Origin: Neoceratodus forsteri
Taxonomy: Eukaryota > Chordata > Ceratodontiformes > Ceratodontidae
Length of the DNA stretch: 64,000 nucleotides
NCBI GenBank assembly: GCA_016271365.2
Contig: CM057458.1
Coordinates: 201,038,501-201,102,500 of the forward strand
Reading direction: 5' to 3'
Positions 32,110 to 42,791 of this stretch are shown here, in pieces. Below the pieces are notes generated by a model that had not been told where the DNA came from, made no database searches, and was given only the letters and a program-made list of their open reading frames with translations. How positions within the stretch are numbered: position 1 is the first letter of the stretch; the number at the start of each line of letters is the position of its first letter. A program made the translations under genes and the position numbers.

Positions 32110-33345
32110 CATCCCCTGAGATCTCCGAAATAATTCTATTATTAGTATCCGCACTGTAGCTGTACACAAGTTCTTGATGCCCTCAATCAAACCCTTCTGG
32201 GAACCCCATTTCTCCATTGCTCTGAACAAAAAAATGGGAGACTCGGTCGAAAGCTTTTTCAGCATCTAGGAGATCAGGCCAAGGAATCCAGAGCCTGAGG
32301 CAAAATTTATAATATGGTGTAGTTTCCTAAGTGCATCTAATGCCCTCACCTGACATAAAACCAACCTGTTCCTGGCTGATTAAATTTGAGCTACCTTAAT
32401 TATCCTGTTGGCCAGTATCTTTGTAAGTATCTTGATATCTTGATTTATCAACGATATAGGCCTATAGCTTCCCATGGCATCCCTCGGCTTATCAGGTTTA
32501 GGTATTAATGTAACATATGCTTGGTATATGGGATGATGGTTAATACCCTCCTGCATAATAGTATGAAAAAATTCCTTTAAAATTGGGAGAATAGACTGGA
32601 TATGAGTTTGATAAAATTTTGCTGTTAAACCGTCGGGCCCCGGAGATTTCCCTGAAGGGAGAGACCGGACCACCCCTATAATCTCAGAGGAAGTTATTGG
32701 GGCCTCCAGGTTCTTAGCCAGGGTGGGGTCCAAAGTTGGAAGTTGAATACGTTCTAGATACTCTCTTATCTCCCTCGTCCCCGAGGGGATTCCTGATATA
32801 CTTCCTCAAAGAAAGAAGCAAAGCCTCCGCTATATCCTGGGGATCCGTCTTTAATCTCCTCATGAAAATCGAACTGATAGTCCTGAAAGCTTCCCATTCT
32901 TTAATCCTCGCTGCTAAAAGGCGCCCTGGCACATCCCCCTGAAGGAGGTATTGAGCCTTAATCTTATTTAGCCAAAATTCAGTCTTACCATACAGAATCT
33001 CCGAGAGATCCCTCCTTAAGCTTTTAAGCTCCGTATCTATTTCTTCTGAGGTCCCTTCTTGTTGTGATAGAGAACTAATAGCAGCCTCAAAAAATTCCTC
33101 TTTCGCCTTTCTAATCACTCTCACTTTGTCAGCAAATGCTTTAGCAGCCATAGAATGCAGGAATTTACATGTGGGCCAAGCTAATTTCTTATTTGTCAGT
33201 GTGGGTATTTGTACCCCAATGATTTCCTGCAGAGCTCCCTCAAGCTCTTCCCTTCTGATGTTAATAGCCAGTCTTGCAGCCTCCACCTGAAAGGCCTTGT
33301 AGGGAGCAACTTTAGTTCCCATTGAATCTGAATCAAGGAATGATC
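32110..33345 (-). pseudogene. L1 ORF2 linker and partial reverse transcriptase
   Basis: Frame 32714-33322 gives the linker with PTCKFLHSMAAKAFADKVRV and ILYGKTEFWLNKIKAQYLLQ; frame 32380-32733 gives LEAPITSSEIIGVVRSLPSG, KSPGPDGLTAKFYQT, LIPKPDKPRDAMGSYRPISL and ILTKILANRII. After a stop the reading continues QEQVGFMSGEGI and LLDAEKAFDRVSHFF, then jumps straight to the post-RT segment. The blocks carrying the RQGCPLSP and FADD-type active site are deleted at about 32110. Confidence 0.82.
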
Positions 33346-34018
33346 GGAGAGAGTTCTACCTTCAGTCGAGAAGGCTCTGATCCCCCCCTAGCACCTCTCT
33401 GTTGACCAAAAAAAAATCTATCCTAGTGTGAACCCTATGAGGCGCTGAATAAAATGTCATCTTAGAACTCCCATCCCCAAACAAATTAGCTGGGTCACAC
33501 AAGCCTGCCACTTCTAGAAACCTGGTCAGCGCTGCCTGGGCTCTAGATCCAGGGCCCTTACCAGGAGGTCTCCTGTCTCTTTGTTGTCAAAACAGAGATT
33601 CCAATCACCTGCTAATATCAGTGACAATGATGGGAACATTGCAATATTTTCTTCTATAGAGGCAAAATCAGGGTCCGTGGATTTGGCCCATAAATAGATG
33701 CCACCACAACCTCCTTCCCATGTAGGTTACCCTTACAAAACTCCCTGCCATCCTGCGGGGTTACCACCTGATTAACCTCAAGGGACACAACCTATTTATT
33801 AAAATTGCGACCCCTCCCGATGCTCTCTCTCGACCCTCCCCATAAACCTGGCCTACCCAGCGCTTTTTTAAACACTCCACCTCGTCCGACAATAAATGTG
33901 TTTCTTGTAGAGCTGCAATGTGAGATCCTTGCTGCTCAATGTACCTCAGGATTGTCAGTCTTTTATTTCAGTCCCTTAGACCTTTGACATTCCAGGAAAT
34001 AATGTTATATATTGCCAT
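33346..34018 (-). pseudogene. L1 ORF2 endonuclease domain remnant
   Basis: The minus strand from 34018 reads MAIYNIISWNVKGLRD, then LRYIEQQGSHIAALQETHLL, LILAGDWNLCFDNKE and GRTLSDHSLIQIQW. These are the N, E (QETH), D (GDWN) and SDH boxes of the L1 AP-like endonuclease. Several stops and frame changes interrupt them near 33960, 33790 and 33560. Confidence 0.78.
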
Positions 34019-34882
34019 GTAACTAGTGCACTACTAGATAACCAAACCTGGACGCAGACTAGCCAGGATCCCTCCCACAGTTTCCCTGGTTGGGACTCTC
34101 TCTCACCTCTCCCACCCTCCCCACTTCCCCGGTCCCAAAACTGACCCACCATAACTTAATGAGTCGTGGATGAACCACTTCCTCCTCCCCAGAGCCTCAC
34201 TTAATTTATAAGAACCGCTATGTGGCCTCCCAAGCCCCTGACAGAACCCAAGAATCTGAGCAGTAGCTTTTAATAAAAAGTTGCCCCGAGAAATTCCATT
34301 ACTCCAAAGAGGGCTAAAAAAAAAAAAAAAAAAAACTAGCAATAGACAGCAAGTCCAATTTCCATTCAGGTTGAATAGTCGAACAATCTCAGGCAGTGCT
34401 TCCAGCAGCAGTCCATAGCTCTCCCTCGGAGCTCCCACCCTTAATATTTTCTGAGCCCACTACTTTCTTTGTTACATCCCTTTCCCCCAGTGAGTCTATT
34501 TAGTCAAACCCTAAGGTAAACCCGGCCCTTACAACCCAAAACAGCTCCCTTATAACCCACATATACCCCTGAGACAGCCCTGATCTCTCTTGACTTCTCC
34601 CAGCCTCCCCACCCAACCACCCACCCCTTCCCCTCCCCACCACAGGGCCCTTGTAGAGACAACCCCAGTTTTATTTAAATCGTCCTTTTCTGGCCGAGGC
34701 CTACTTAATCCAACCCAGCACTTTAAATGGCAAAGAGCTTCCTCCCAATAAGTTTGAATGAGACTGCCCTCACACAGAGGACATCCTCAGGTTGAGCCTT
34801 TGAAGATCCGAAGATCAGCACAGAGTCCATCCCATGCGTCTTTTGCTGTTAAGAATTTATTTTCCCCGAGAGAGTTTCACCA

Positions 34883-35626
34883 TTAACGATGCCGGATACA
34901 GAACCGAAATTTTATACCAGCCAGATAGAGCTTCTTCTTGATATCTCCATATTCTTTTTGCTTCTCTCTGACCCCTGGAACCAGATCCTGGAAGAACCAA
35001 ACTGAGGCTCCATTCCACTGCAATGGCTTCTTTTGCTTAAACATCTGGAGTACATATGACTTCTCCTTATAATTTAGGAACCTCATAATTATCACTCTCA
35101 GTCTAGCCCCTGGTGGCGGGGCCTCCCTCAATGCACGATGAGCCCGCTCCAGATTGTACCCTTCCCCAAATGGTGAAGGACCAAACATTTTCAAAAGCTG
35201 CTCTTGTACAAAAGCAACACAATCTGGACCTTCTGATCTCTCTGGTAGCCCCGCTAATATTAAATTATTTCTGCGATTTCTTGCTTCTTGGTCTTCCAGC
35301 CTTTCCTCTAGTTTTTTAACCTTTCTCCGAAGCACCACTATCTCCTGGTCTAAAGTGGTGACTTTTCTTTCTTGTGAAGCAATCCTGGCCTCTGTGTTGT
35401 TCATCCTTTGGGCCAGTGAGTGTAGCGCCGGTTTCACTTCGGCAAAGTCGACTACCAAACCTTGCAGCAGGGATTTAATTTCTTTGATGTCCTCAGTATT
35501 GACTCCCGAACCTCCTTCTGTAGTGAGCACTTCACCCTGCTCTAGATTGGTGGGGGAGTGGGGCTTCAGCCTCTTAGACGCTGGGGCATGCCCCGTCAGT
35601 GGAGCTACGACCTCGGTCTCCATCAA
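34883..35626 (-). CDS. L1 ORF1 protein (RNA-binding, coiled coil), open frame
   Basis: The 247-codon frame is uninterrupted. A charged N-terminus is followed by a coiled coil at about residues 60-115 (MNNTEARIASQERKVTTL, DQEIVVLRRKVKKLEERLED). The L1 ORF1 RRM domain starts at NRRNNLILAGLPERSEG (about 118-135) and includes LERAHRALRE, RVIIMRFLNYKEKSYVL and NGASVWFFQDL. The C-terminal domain ends KLYLAGIKFRF. ORF1p forms trimers and binds L1 RNA. The start was chosen at the first ATG of the open frame. It is shorter than human ORF1p (338 residues), mainly at the coiled coil. It lies 860 bp upstream of ORF2. It is the longest intact frame of this L1, and it is a retrotransposon protein, not a host gene. 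Confidence 0.85.
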   Translation of the reverse strand: MMETEVVAPLTGHAPASKRLKPHSPTNLEQGEVLTTEGGSGVNTEDIKEIKSLLQGLVVDFAEVKPALHSLAQRMNNTEARIASQERKVTTLDQEIVVLRRKVKKLEERLEDQEARNRRNNLILAGLPERSEGPDCVAFVQEQLLKMFGPSPFGEGYNLERAHRALREAPPPGARLRVIIMRFLNYKEKSYVLQMFKQKKPLQWNGASVWFFQDLVPGVREKQKEYGDIKKKLYLAGIKFRFCIRHR

Positions 35627-36149
35627 TCACTTGAGGTCGGGCTTGGCCTACCCCGACTTACTCTCGCAGGCTTGCCAATGTATTTCCTCTCCGCTCTGCA
35701 AACTGAAATTTGCACCACCCCACAGACCACTCGGTGCTTCCAGACAAACACTAAATCAAAGATGATCACAAAACGCCACCAAAATCAGATACTTTAAGCT
35801 TAATATAGATTCTTGGGGCTCGGAGGAGCGAGAGGCGTGTCTTACCCAAGCTGGCTCATCACTTGACTCCCGAATCTAAGAATTCTAAATTAGAACACAG
35901 ATGCATTGTACCAACAATGTAAGTTCTTGACAAGATCATACTGTTCAAAAATGATCAACGCCAGCAGTGTGTGAATCAGAAACACTCACTGAATTTACCA
36001 AAAGGCCAGTTAAGATTAAGCAGTAACAAAATGGGTACTGGTATTTAAAAAAAATAACATCTACTTCTACAAAAATGCATGTTTGCTGATTCAAGGCAGT
36101 GCTCCTTTGAGATATTAACAGCCTGGTCTAAATTGTTCACTATTTGTGT

Positions 36150-36276
36150 GGCTGGCAGTATAGCCTAGTGGTTAGAGTAATGAGTTGTAAATGAGCTTTG
36201 TACATCAAGCATTCAGATATGGGTTTGATTCCCACAACCTCTATTTCCATACTGTGTGGCTCTGATTAAAGAGTTA
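36150..36276 (+). mobile_element. CORE-type SINE head, cut by foldback copy 2
   Basis: The tRNA-like head 'gcagtatagcctagtggtta' and B box 'gggtttgattcccacaacct' are followed by 'ccatactgtgtggctctgat'. The SINE stops at 36276 where the foldback element (starting gggtgggatatt) begins. Its 3' part is not found at once on the other side. Confidence 0.7.
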
Positions 36277-37785
36277 GGGTGGGATATTCAAAAGGTTTGC
36301 AACCTGCGCAACCCGCTAATGCACTCCAGCATGAAATTCAAAGGGGCATGTTGAACTGCACAACCCCTGATGCCCCGGGGCGCATCAGTATTGTATGCAG
36401 TGCAAGAGCGGGGGGGGCGTGCCCATGCATATGTGGCACATCCCGATATTCAGCCTGGGATGTGTGACGCAGATGCTGGCACAACCCCACCTTACACCAT
36501 TCAGGGGGTGCAAAGTTGTGCCTGGTATAACCAGGAACAAGACCTGGCCACCCAAAGGTGAGCTGCTGTATTGCAAGGCACAACACAGCAGCTGTCTGCT
36601 GTGGGTGGCCACCTGCCCAACCAGGACACAGTCCACATGCCCCCTGCCCAGGGAGTGTTGTGCCCCCCCATGCCCGTTCATGGACATATGTTCCAGATAT
36701 CCCTGGTGATCTAGTGAACCACTATCCAATGCCTGATCATGGGCAGAAGTGAATTAAATCCCTGGTGGTCCAGTGGACCGCTTTCCAATGCCTGATCGTG
36801 GGCTTAGGTGCTACATATCCCTGGTGGTCCAGTGGAAGCCCCCCCAGTGCCTGATCATGGGTGGAATTGATGAAGGACACCCTGGTGCTCCAGTGGTACT
36901 CCCCCTCCCCACCTGCCCACTGAGGCCCCCACCACCCAGCATCCCCCCAGTCAGTGGAGAGTGGCAGCACCCTGCCCGCAAGCAGCCTGGCCACCCACCA
37001 ACTGACAGTGTACAGTAGGGTCTGTATGCTTTTTGGTCCACTGCGTGGGCTAATGGGTATGCAGACCATACTGTACTACACAGGCCTGAAATGTGAATGA
37101 ACTCAGTGGGAGGGTGGAGAAGGGGGAACCACTGGACCACCAGGGTGTCCTTCGGTAATTCCACCCATGATCAGGCACTGGGGGGGCTTCCACTGGACCA
37201 CCAGGGATATGTAGCACCTAAGCCCGCGATCAGGCATTGGAAAGCGGTCCACTGGACCACCAGGGTTTAATTCACTTCTGCCCATGGTTTGGGCATTGGA
37301 TAGCGGTCCACTGGACCACCAGGGATTTACATAGCTTATGCCCATGATCAGACATATGGGTGCAGAGACCACCTTGGGTCAGTAGGGCATCAGTCCCCGA
37401 CACCTGCAGCCTGGCAGGACACCAGGTGCAAGTCACCGGAGATCAGTGCACCACACGCAAATGGGGCCATAATGACATGCAAATGGCCCCATTTGCACCT
37501 TGCATGCATAATGGCCTCATTTGCATGCCCAATGCTGAATATTGTGGTTGATGCGCCTAGTGCAACCGCACTTGTGCTGGCGCATCCCCCTGCTCCCCTA
37601 CTGACACTTGCACTGGCACAGTGCCACTGTGCTGTGTGCTGTGCATGCACTCTCAGTGCCATATTGAATGGTGCTGAGCCATGGAGCAGCACTGTTGAAT
37701 ATCGCCTGGTCCATGCCCTGGCGCAGCTCAGTTGTGCTTCGCCCAGGCTTGCACCCCTGCCTGGCGCAGTCTAATATCCCACCCC
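36277..37785. mobile_element. Foldback element with tandem-unit arms, copy 2 (complete)
   Basis: The termini are inverted: gggtgggatatt at 36277 and aatatcccacccc ending at 37785, flanked by ta on both sides (36275-36276, 37786-37787). Four left units start at about 36700, 36759, 36818 and 36880, each with 'ccctggtggtccagtgg' and 'gcctgatcatggg'. Four reversed units end near 37145, 37206, 37265 and 37324. The period is about 59-62 bp. The centre is an inverted repeat (about 37010-37030 with 37058-37082). The GC-rich subterminal parts (36300-36690 and 37380-37785) have 'gcgc' and 'tgcc' repeats. Frames within are shadows. Confidence 0.85.
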
Positions 37786-37827
37786 TAGTGTACTGCTGGA
37801 AAACTGTCTGCAATTAATTGTAATGTT

Positions 37828-38349
37828 CAGATGTAGTCAGCTATCACTTCTTATATCTCAAGTATTTATTATTTTCTGTTTGCTAATTAGAAGATTATCC
37901 ACCTGGAAGTACTGGAGTGATGTGTAGAGCAACACTCTGGAGGAAAAACAAGTCAGTTATGTTCCTCCCACTACATCAACACTGAAACCACACTAGCTAT
38001 GACAATACTAGTAAACAGTGAGAACCGTTTCTCACTGCCAGGTTTCACTTTCACTAGAAGCAGCAGGGATTGGCTCTCCCTGGTTACTAATGATGTCACG
38101 ATTTCCTGCATTTTGATTGGTAACTTGTGAAAGTCATAGCTCACGCTGCAAGGATTGTGGTGCCTTAAGGTGTTTGGTCTCATTTCTGATGATGTAGTGG
38201 GAGGAACAGAACTAACTTTTTTTCCCTCCAGACAGAGTGCTGCTCCACACATCACTCTAGTACTGCCAGGGGGAAAATCTTCCAATTAGTAAACAGAAAA
38301 TACAAAAAATACTTCAGATACTGGAAGTGATAGCTGACTGCATCTGAAA
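37828..38349. mobile_element. MITE with about 155-bp terminal inverted repeats
   Basis: The left repeat 37828-37979 begins 'ttcagatgtagtcagctatc' and reads through 'ctgtttgctaatta', 'actggagtgatgtgtag' and 'cctcccactacatca'. The right repeat 38190-38349 is its reverse complement with scattered differences, ending 'gatagctgactgcatctgaa'. The unpaired centre is about 210 bp. No transposase is present. The target duplication was not resolved. Confidence 0.85.
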
Positions 38350-38354
38350 ATTAC

Positions 38355-38650
38355 TATTACTTCCACGCAGTACACTAGCTCTTTAAGTCATTTAATCTTC
38401 CCAGTGTTCCTGTGTTGTCCCTAGAAACAAGCACATGTGCCTAGCTGGCCTTACCTGGTTACCAAAGGAAAAAAATATATATATATTTATTAAATTACAT
38501 TTATGAACTGTACCACAACCTCCACTTGCATACTGTGTTACTCTGAGCAAGTCACATAGCCTCCTCAGTGCTCCTGGGTAGCCCCAGAAAACAGACACCT
38601 GTGCCTAGTGGGCCATACCCGGTTACTAAAGAATAATAAAAAAAGTAATT
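38355..38650 (+). mobile_element. Two CORE SINE 3' parts in a row
   Basis: The second copy (38505-38650) has 'acttgcatactgtgttactc', 'tgagcaagtcacatagcctc' and 'ggccatacccggttacta' with an A-rich end. The first copy (38355-38500) has the same body in more diverged form ('taagtcatttaatcttccca', 'ggccttacctggttaccaaa') and ends in an 'atatatatatttatta' tail. Confidence 0.7.
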
Positions 38651-38888
38651 AAATGCTTATATTCTTTTATCTTTAAAAGGATACAGTTTAAATATTAAAG
38701 GTTGGTGTATGCTGCATATAGCCTAAAATCAGGAACAGACATAAATACTGCTGCTTTAAGCAACAAACCCAAAAAAGAAACCCAGTCTGAGACATGCAGG
38801 ACTTTTAGAAGGGACTTCATTACAAATAAGCTTGAATCAGTAAACTGACAGGGCTGTGAAGAGTTACCAAATGACCAGTTATTTTCTT

Positions 38889-38935
<47 letters not shown>

Positions 38936-38950
38936 TGCATGTAGCCTGTC
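38651..38950. repeat. Partial repeat X with (GT)21 microsatellite
   Basis: A segment similar to repeat X ends with 'gagttaccaaatgaccag' at about 38860-38877, and a perfect (GT)n of about 43 bases follows at 38891-38933. The same order, repeat X then GT-rich, occurs at 29590-29830. Confidence 0.6.
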
Positions 38951-39839
38951 CTGCCAATAGGAATAGGATTGCTTACAATTCCATATGCAAAGTCTGTAAT
39001 CTGACACTGTAGTCTAACTTTTGCTATGAGGACATTCCACAAGATAATGAGTTAACCTCTAGGTTGCTGAAAGAAATAGAAAAACCCTATTAGGCTGAGC
39101 TGGACAGATGCTAGAAAGAGCAGTTTAAAAAATTTTTTTTTGTTAATATCCTGAGAAGTTCTGAGTTACAGTACAGTATCATCCCCCCTCCCTTCAGGTG
39201 CCTTTAACATAGAGCAACAAATAACGAAAATCAGAAGGGGAGTGCACTATTTTGCAGCTGTAGAGGTGGAGTAATACATGCAAATATCTAAAATGGAAGT
39301 TCTAAGATCAGCCGTTTTTAGAGCTATAATCTGATGATGACAGAAGGGCTGTAGGCTCCACCCACAGCCCTAAAAAACAACAAAGCATACAGACAAGTGT
39401 AGGATACCACACAGCAAGAAGAGGAAAGCAAGAGAGGTTGCTATAAACCACAATAAGGTCCAAAGATAGGGGCTACTAAGAGAAGCTCATTGATCGCCAC
39501 TCAGCTAAAGCAAACAAAACAGAGCAGCCTCACCAGATCCCATTAAAATCATACAAAGGGATTAATGAGCTTCAAGGACAGCATGTATAGAGGAAGGAAG
39601 CAAAAGGGGAGAGAATATGTAGCAAAAGTAATTAAATTTAGTCTTACCTGAAGTAAAAGTAAAGAAACCGCTCAGGAGCCAAAGTGTAACCAGCCTATAG
39701 TGATGAACAAACAAAACTGAGGAAGATCCTAGAAGAAGGGGAGGAGAAATTATCAAGACTGTGCATTGGTCTATCAGAGGAAGCCTACACTTCCCAATGT
39801 TTATGTCTTAGAGTACTGTAAAAGGTGATTCTATAATCA
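38951..39839. other. No gene recognised
   Basis: No motif or terminal repeat was seen. A 64-codon minus frame at 39562 has no domain. The stretch may be the 3' UTR of the LINE piece that follows on the minus strand. Confidence 0.35.
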
Positions 39840-40140
39840 CTTTACAGGTGAGTAAACTCACAGTTCCATAAAACCCCTTTATCAATGTTACGTAATGTTT
39901 TATTTACAAAATCAATCCAAGGTGTCTTACAGTGTCTTCTTTCCATTAACTCTATTTTTTCTAATAAACATTGGTATGCAGTACTATTTGAATTTTGTTC
40001 AGCATGCCAATAACTGATGGCATGCCATGCCAACAAACATGATAACAATAGATACTCTAGTTCATCTCTCACACTATGGCCTGGTATTGATACAGGAAGA
40101 CTCAATATTTTGTTATAAAAAGTTATCTGGCATAAAGTTA
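39840..40140 (-). pseudogene. Possible L1/Tx1-type LINE C-terminal scrap
   Basis: An 87-codon minus frame reads ELEYLLLSCLLAWHAISYW, then YQCLLEKIELMERRHCKTPW and DFVNKTLRNIDKGVLWN. It looks like the aromatic/hydrophobic C-terminal tail of a LINE ORF2 of the L1/Tx1 kind. There is no diagnostic catalytic motif. It abuts the centre of foldback copy 3. Confidence 0.3.
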
Positions 40141-40143
40141 TTT

Positions 40144-40198
40144 AATAGTCATTCACAACTTTGTGAATGAATCATTCACAAGGTTGTGAATGACTATT
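40144..40198. repeat. Central cruciform of foldback copy 3
   Basis: aatagtcattcacaac at the left pairs with gttgtgaatgactatt at the right. Each half is itself palindromic (tcattcacaactttgtgaatg). One mismatch is seen in 27-bp arms. The centre is at about 40171. Confidence 0.85.
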
Positions 40199-40936
40199 AC
40201 AGTACACATTGCAAGCCCATTGGTCGACACTGTGGACCATTCAGCTTGCAGGTGTTACTATAAGCTGTCATTCAGTGGGCAGCCATGGAGGTGTGTGGGT
40301 GGGTTTGTAGCCCACCAATGATCTGGGTGGGGGAGCGGGGTGGGATGGGATGGGGGTCCTGTGTGGGTCAGGGTGGGGGGTACCACTAGACTACCATGGA
40401 CGTGGGGATCTTTGATATCCTATAATTGAGGTACTGGGTGGGGAGGGGGACCGCTAGACTATGAGGGAGAGAGCTATTATTTTATTTCCTATGATTGGGG
40501 TACGGGGCGAGGAGGGGGGACCACTAGACTGCCAGGGCTCTGTATGTTGCACTGTGTGGGGATTGAACTTGGTGTTTGGGGTAGCCACCAAGGGGCTGGA
40601 AGCTGCTGTGTTGTGCCTTGCAACACAGCAGCCCACTTGTGGGTGGCTACCAGTTAGGCCTGTTTTTTACAGACTTACCTTTGTGCCCATGTATGCGGCA
40701 CATCTCCGAGATGTGCTGGCTGATGCGCTGCCCATCTCGGCTGAATATCATGATGTGCCACATATGCATGGACACACCCCATGAAGATGTGCCGCATACA
40801 TTATAGATGTGCATTGGTGCATCTGGAGTTGTGAGGCACATCTCCACAGTTTGAATATGGCCCTGGGACACAATTCTGGAGATGCACCGGCACAACTCAG
40901 TTGCACCAGGCACATCTGTTCTGAATATGTTGACCC
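40144..40936 (-). mobile_element. Foldback element copy 3 (half element)
   Basis: The right terminus at 40936 reads, on the minus strand, 'gggtcaacatattcagaaca' and is followed by ta (40937-40938), like copy 2. The subterminal part matches copy 2: the minus-strand 'gtccatgcatatgtggcaca' and 'cgatattcagcc'-like segments here, and 'cagctgctgtgttgtgcctt' at about 40600. Arm units occur at 40382, 40449 and 40520 (accactagact, accgctagact, accactagact). It stops at the central hairpin 40144-40198, so the other half is missing. Confidence 0.78.
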
Positions 40937-40938
40937 TA

Positions 40939-41245
40939 CTGTATAAATACCTCAGTTTGGTAAATAAGGTACAAGAGGGGAGTACTTTTCAGTGAAAGAG
41001 AAGCATGAGAACAAGGAGACATGCAATGAAGCTGGAAAAGAGTAAATTCAAGAGAGATGAGAGGTAGTACTTCTTCACTGAAAGAGTGGTGGATGCTTGG
41101 AACAGTCTTCTAGAGGAGGCGGTGGGGTCAAAAACAGTGGTGGGCTTCACGCATGCATGGGATAGGCACAGTGGAATCTTAGTGGGAAGCAAGGGGGTGG
41201 ATGGGCCAAGCGGTCCATATCTGCCATGAAATTCTATGTTTGTAT
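40939..41245 (+). mobile_element. CR1 LINE 3' end
   Basis: Plus-strand reading gives KYLSLVNKVQEGS, YFFTERVVDAWNSLLEEAVG, FTHAWDRHSG, then the 3' UTR with 'gatgggccaagcggtccata' and 'tctgccatgaaattctatg'. This is the end of ORF2 and the 3' UTR of CR1, truncated at the left by foldback copy 3. Confidence 0.85.
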
Positions 41246-41254
41246 TCAACCAAA

Positions 41255-41605
41255 ATGGCTGCTTTCCAGGAAATAGGCAACAAATTTTACTGAATGTAAT
41301 TATTGAACACCAAAGTCAATAAAGTGGCCCAAAAATCCAAATTTGATTTAAAAAGATCTATTGGTACCCATTCAAGGCCTGGAGTCTTATTGCTTTTAGA
41401 CAGTGAGATAGCAGTACAAATTTCATCAGGAGGAATGGACCAACTAGATTCATGGATGCACTCACTGGTCTAGTTTCTTAGTATGTTAAATTCATTATAA
41501 AAAATACTCTGAAACTGATGCACCCCAGTGTCAGAAGATGTATATGCATCCATGTTATTTTGCTAGTTGCCAGTAATCTATGCTACTAATTTCCAGAATC
41601 TTTTG
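41255..41605 (-). pseudogene. LINE ORF2 linker fragment (L2 or RTE type)
   Basis: The minus strand from 41605 reads SMDVKRFWKLVA, ITGN, NNMDAYTSSDTGVHQFQS, FYNEFNIL, then SWSIPPDEICTAISLSKS and NKTPGLNG. The 'KTPGLNG' corresponds to the KxPGxDG box before the reverse transcriptase. The clade is not certain. The CR1 at 41606 appears to have inserted into this element. Confidence 0.5.
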
Positions 41606-42562
41606 ACATCCATAGAGACACAGAATTGTTGACAGAAAGGACAGCTTGGCCCCTCCAATATGCCCAGATGTTCCCTGCCCAATCTGTCTCAGAAGACACT
41701 AACTGGTCTCCTTCTTGCCTGTATTCTACTACATCCCTATGTCTACCCCATGCATGCTTGAAACTCCCCACTGTTTTTGCCACCATCTCTTCTACTGGCA
41801 GACTGTTCCAGGTATCTACCCCTCTTTCAGTAAATAAATATTTCCTCACATCTATTTTAAACTTCCCCCTCCTGTTTCATCGCATGTCCCCTGGTCCTGG
41901 TCCTCTTTCTCATTTAGAAGATACTCCCCTCCTTCACCCTGTTCACCCCTTTTAGGTACTTGTACTGTAAGTGTCTATCTTGTAACATCTCGCCCTCATC
42001 TCTTCTAGTGTCCCTTAGTCTCTCCTCATAGGACTTTCTGTGTAACTCCTGCACCATTTTAGTTGCTCTCTCCTGGACTGCCTCCACCATGTTTATGTCC
42101 ATCCTAAAGAGCAGTCTCTAAAAACTAGACACAGTACTCCATGGAGGTATTAACAGTGAGCGATACAATGGCTACAAATACTGCTGGAGATACCACTCCC
42201 AGTGCATCCCAGCATCTCACTAACCCTATTCACTACTCTGTCACAATGCGCTTCCAGTTTGAAGTAATCAGATATGATAACCCCTAGGTCCCTTTCCTGT
42301 TCTGTGGCTGTCAGTACCACCCCCCAACCTATACCCATCACCTGAGTTCCTATTTCCTAGGTGCATGATTTTGCACTTTTGGCATTGAATCCCAATTGCT
42401 GTGCTCTTGACCAATTTTCAAATTTCCCCAAGTATGCTGCACATCCTCTCCAGCCCCATCTGAGTGTCTACCCTTTTGCATCTCTTGGTGTCATCTGCAA
42501 AAAGACAAAACTTCCCTTCCCTCAGCAATGTCACATATGAACACATTAAAGAGAACTGGTCC
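41606..42562 (-). mobile_element. CR1 LINE 3' fragment (minus)
   Basis: Minus-strand blocks are GPVLFNVFICDIAEG, DDTKRCKRVDTQMGLERM after a frameshift, NQERDLGVIIS-like ERDLGVIISDYFKLEAHC, VNRVSEMLGC, VQERATKMVQELHRKSYEER, YKYLKGVNRVKEG and YLFTERGVDTWNSLPVEEMV. The CR1 3' UTR follows with 'aagctgtcctttctgtcaac'. The 5' end lies inside the reverse transcriptase at 42562. Confidence 0.85.
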
Positions 42563-42569
42563 CATTGTG

Positions 42570-42775
42570 TTTTAAGTTTTTTGTTTATTGTTTAGATGCA
42601 ACCTCTGAGCTCTCAGTATTATCCTGAATATCATCTGATTGGCTAGAAGATGCAAATGTTACAGATTTATTGGTTGGATTTGGATCAGCAGACCATGATG
42701 CTGTTTACTTCTAAAATGTTGATTTCTACTACTTGACCTTGAGCATCTATTTTGTGACCTCGCATGCTTAAAACC
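42570..42775 (-). pseudogene. Penelope-like N-terminal ORF, piece 2
   Basis: The minus frame contains SSSRNQHFRSKQHHG and then QPINLNLTFASSQ-like sequence. The same SRNQHFRSRQPHDQN block is read at 44885-45060, so the two are copies of the same element. I place it in a Penelope-like ORF because of the adjacent blocks. This is inference. Confidence 0.4.
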
Positions 42776-42791
42776 AGAATTTGTATCCCAG

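Larger units (their letters stand above)
30150..35871 (-). mobile_element. Near full-length L1 LINE with 16-bp target duplication
   Basis: The element is bounded by the exact 16-mer gaatctaagaattcta at 30134-30149 and 35872-35887, a normal L1 target-site duplication. Read on the minus strand it has a 5' region (35871-35627), ORF1 (35626-34883), an 860-bp spacer, ORF2 starting near 34018, and a 3' region to 30150. About 5.7 kb remain. ORF2 carries a deletion in the reverse transcriptase and several stops. A run of about 20 A (34316-34335, plus strand) lies in the spacer. Confidence 0.9.

Noticed and set aside
36279..37813. Many overlapping frames up to 117 codons on both strands
   Set aside because: They run through the GC-rich tandem arms of a foldback element and occur in several frames at once, as expected from repeats.
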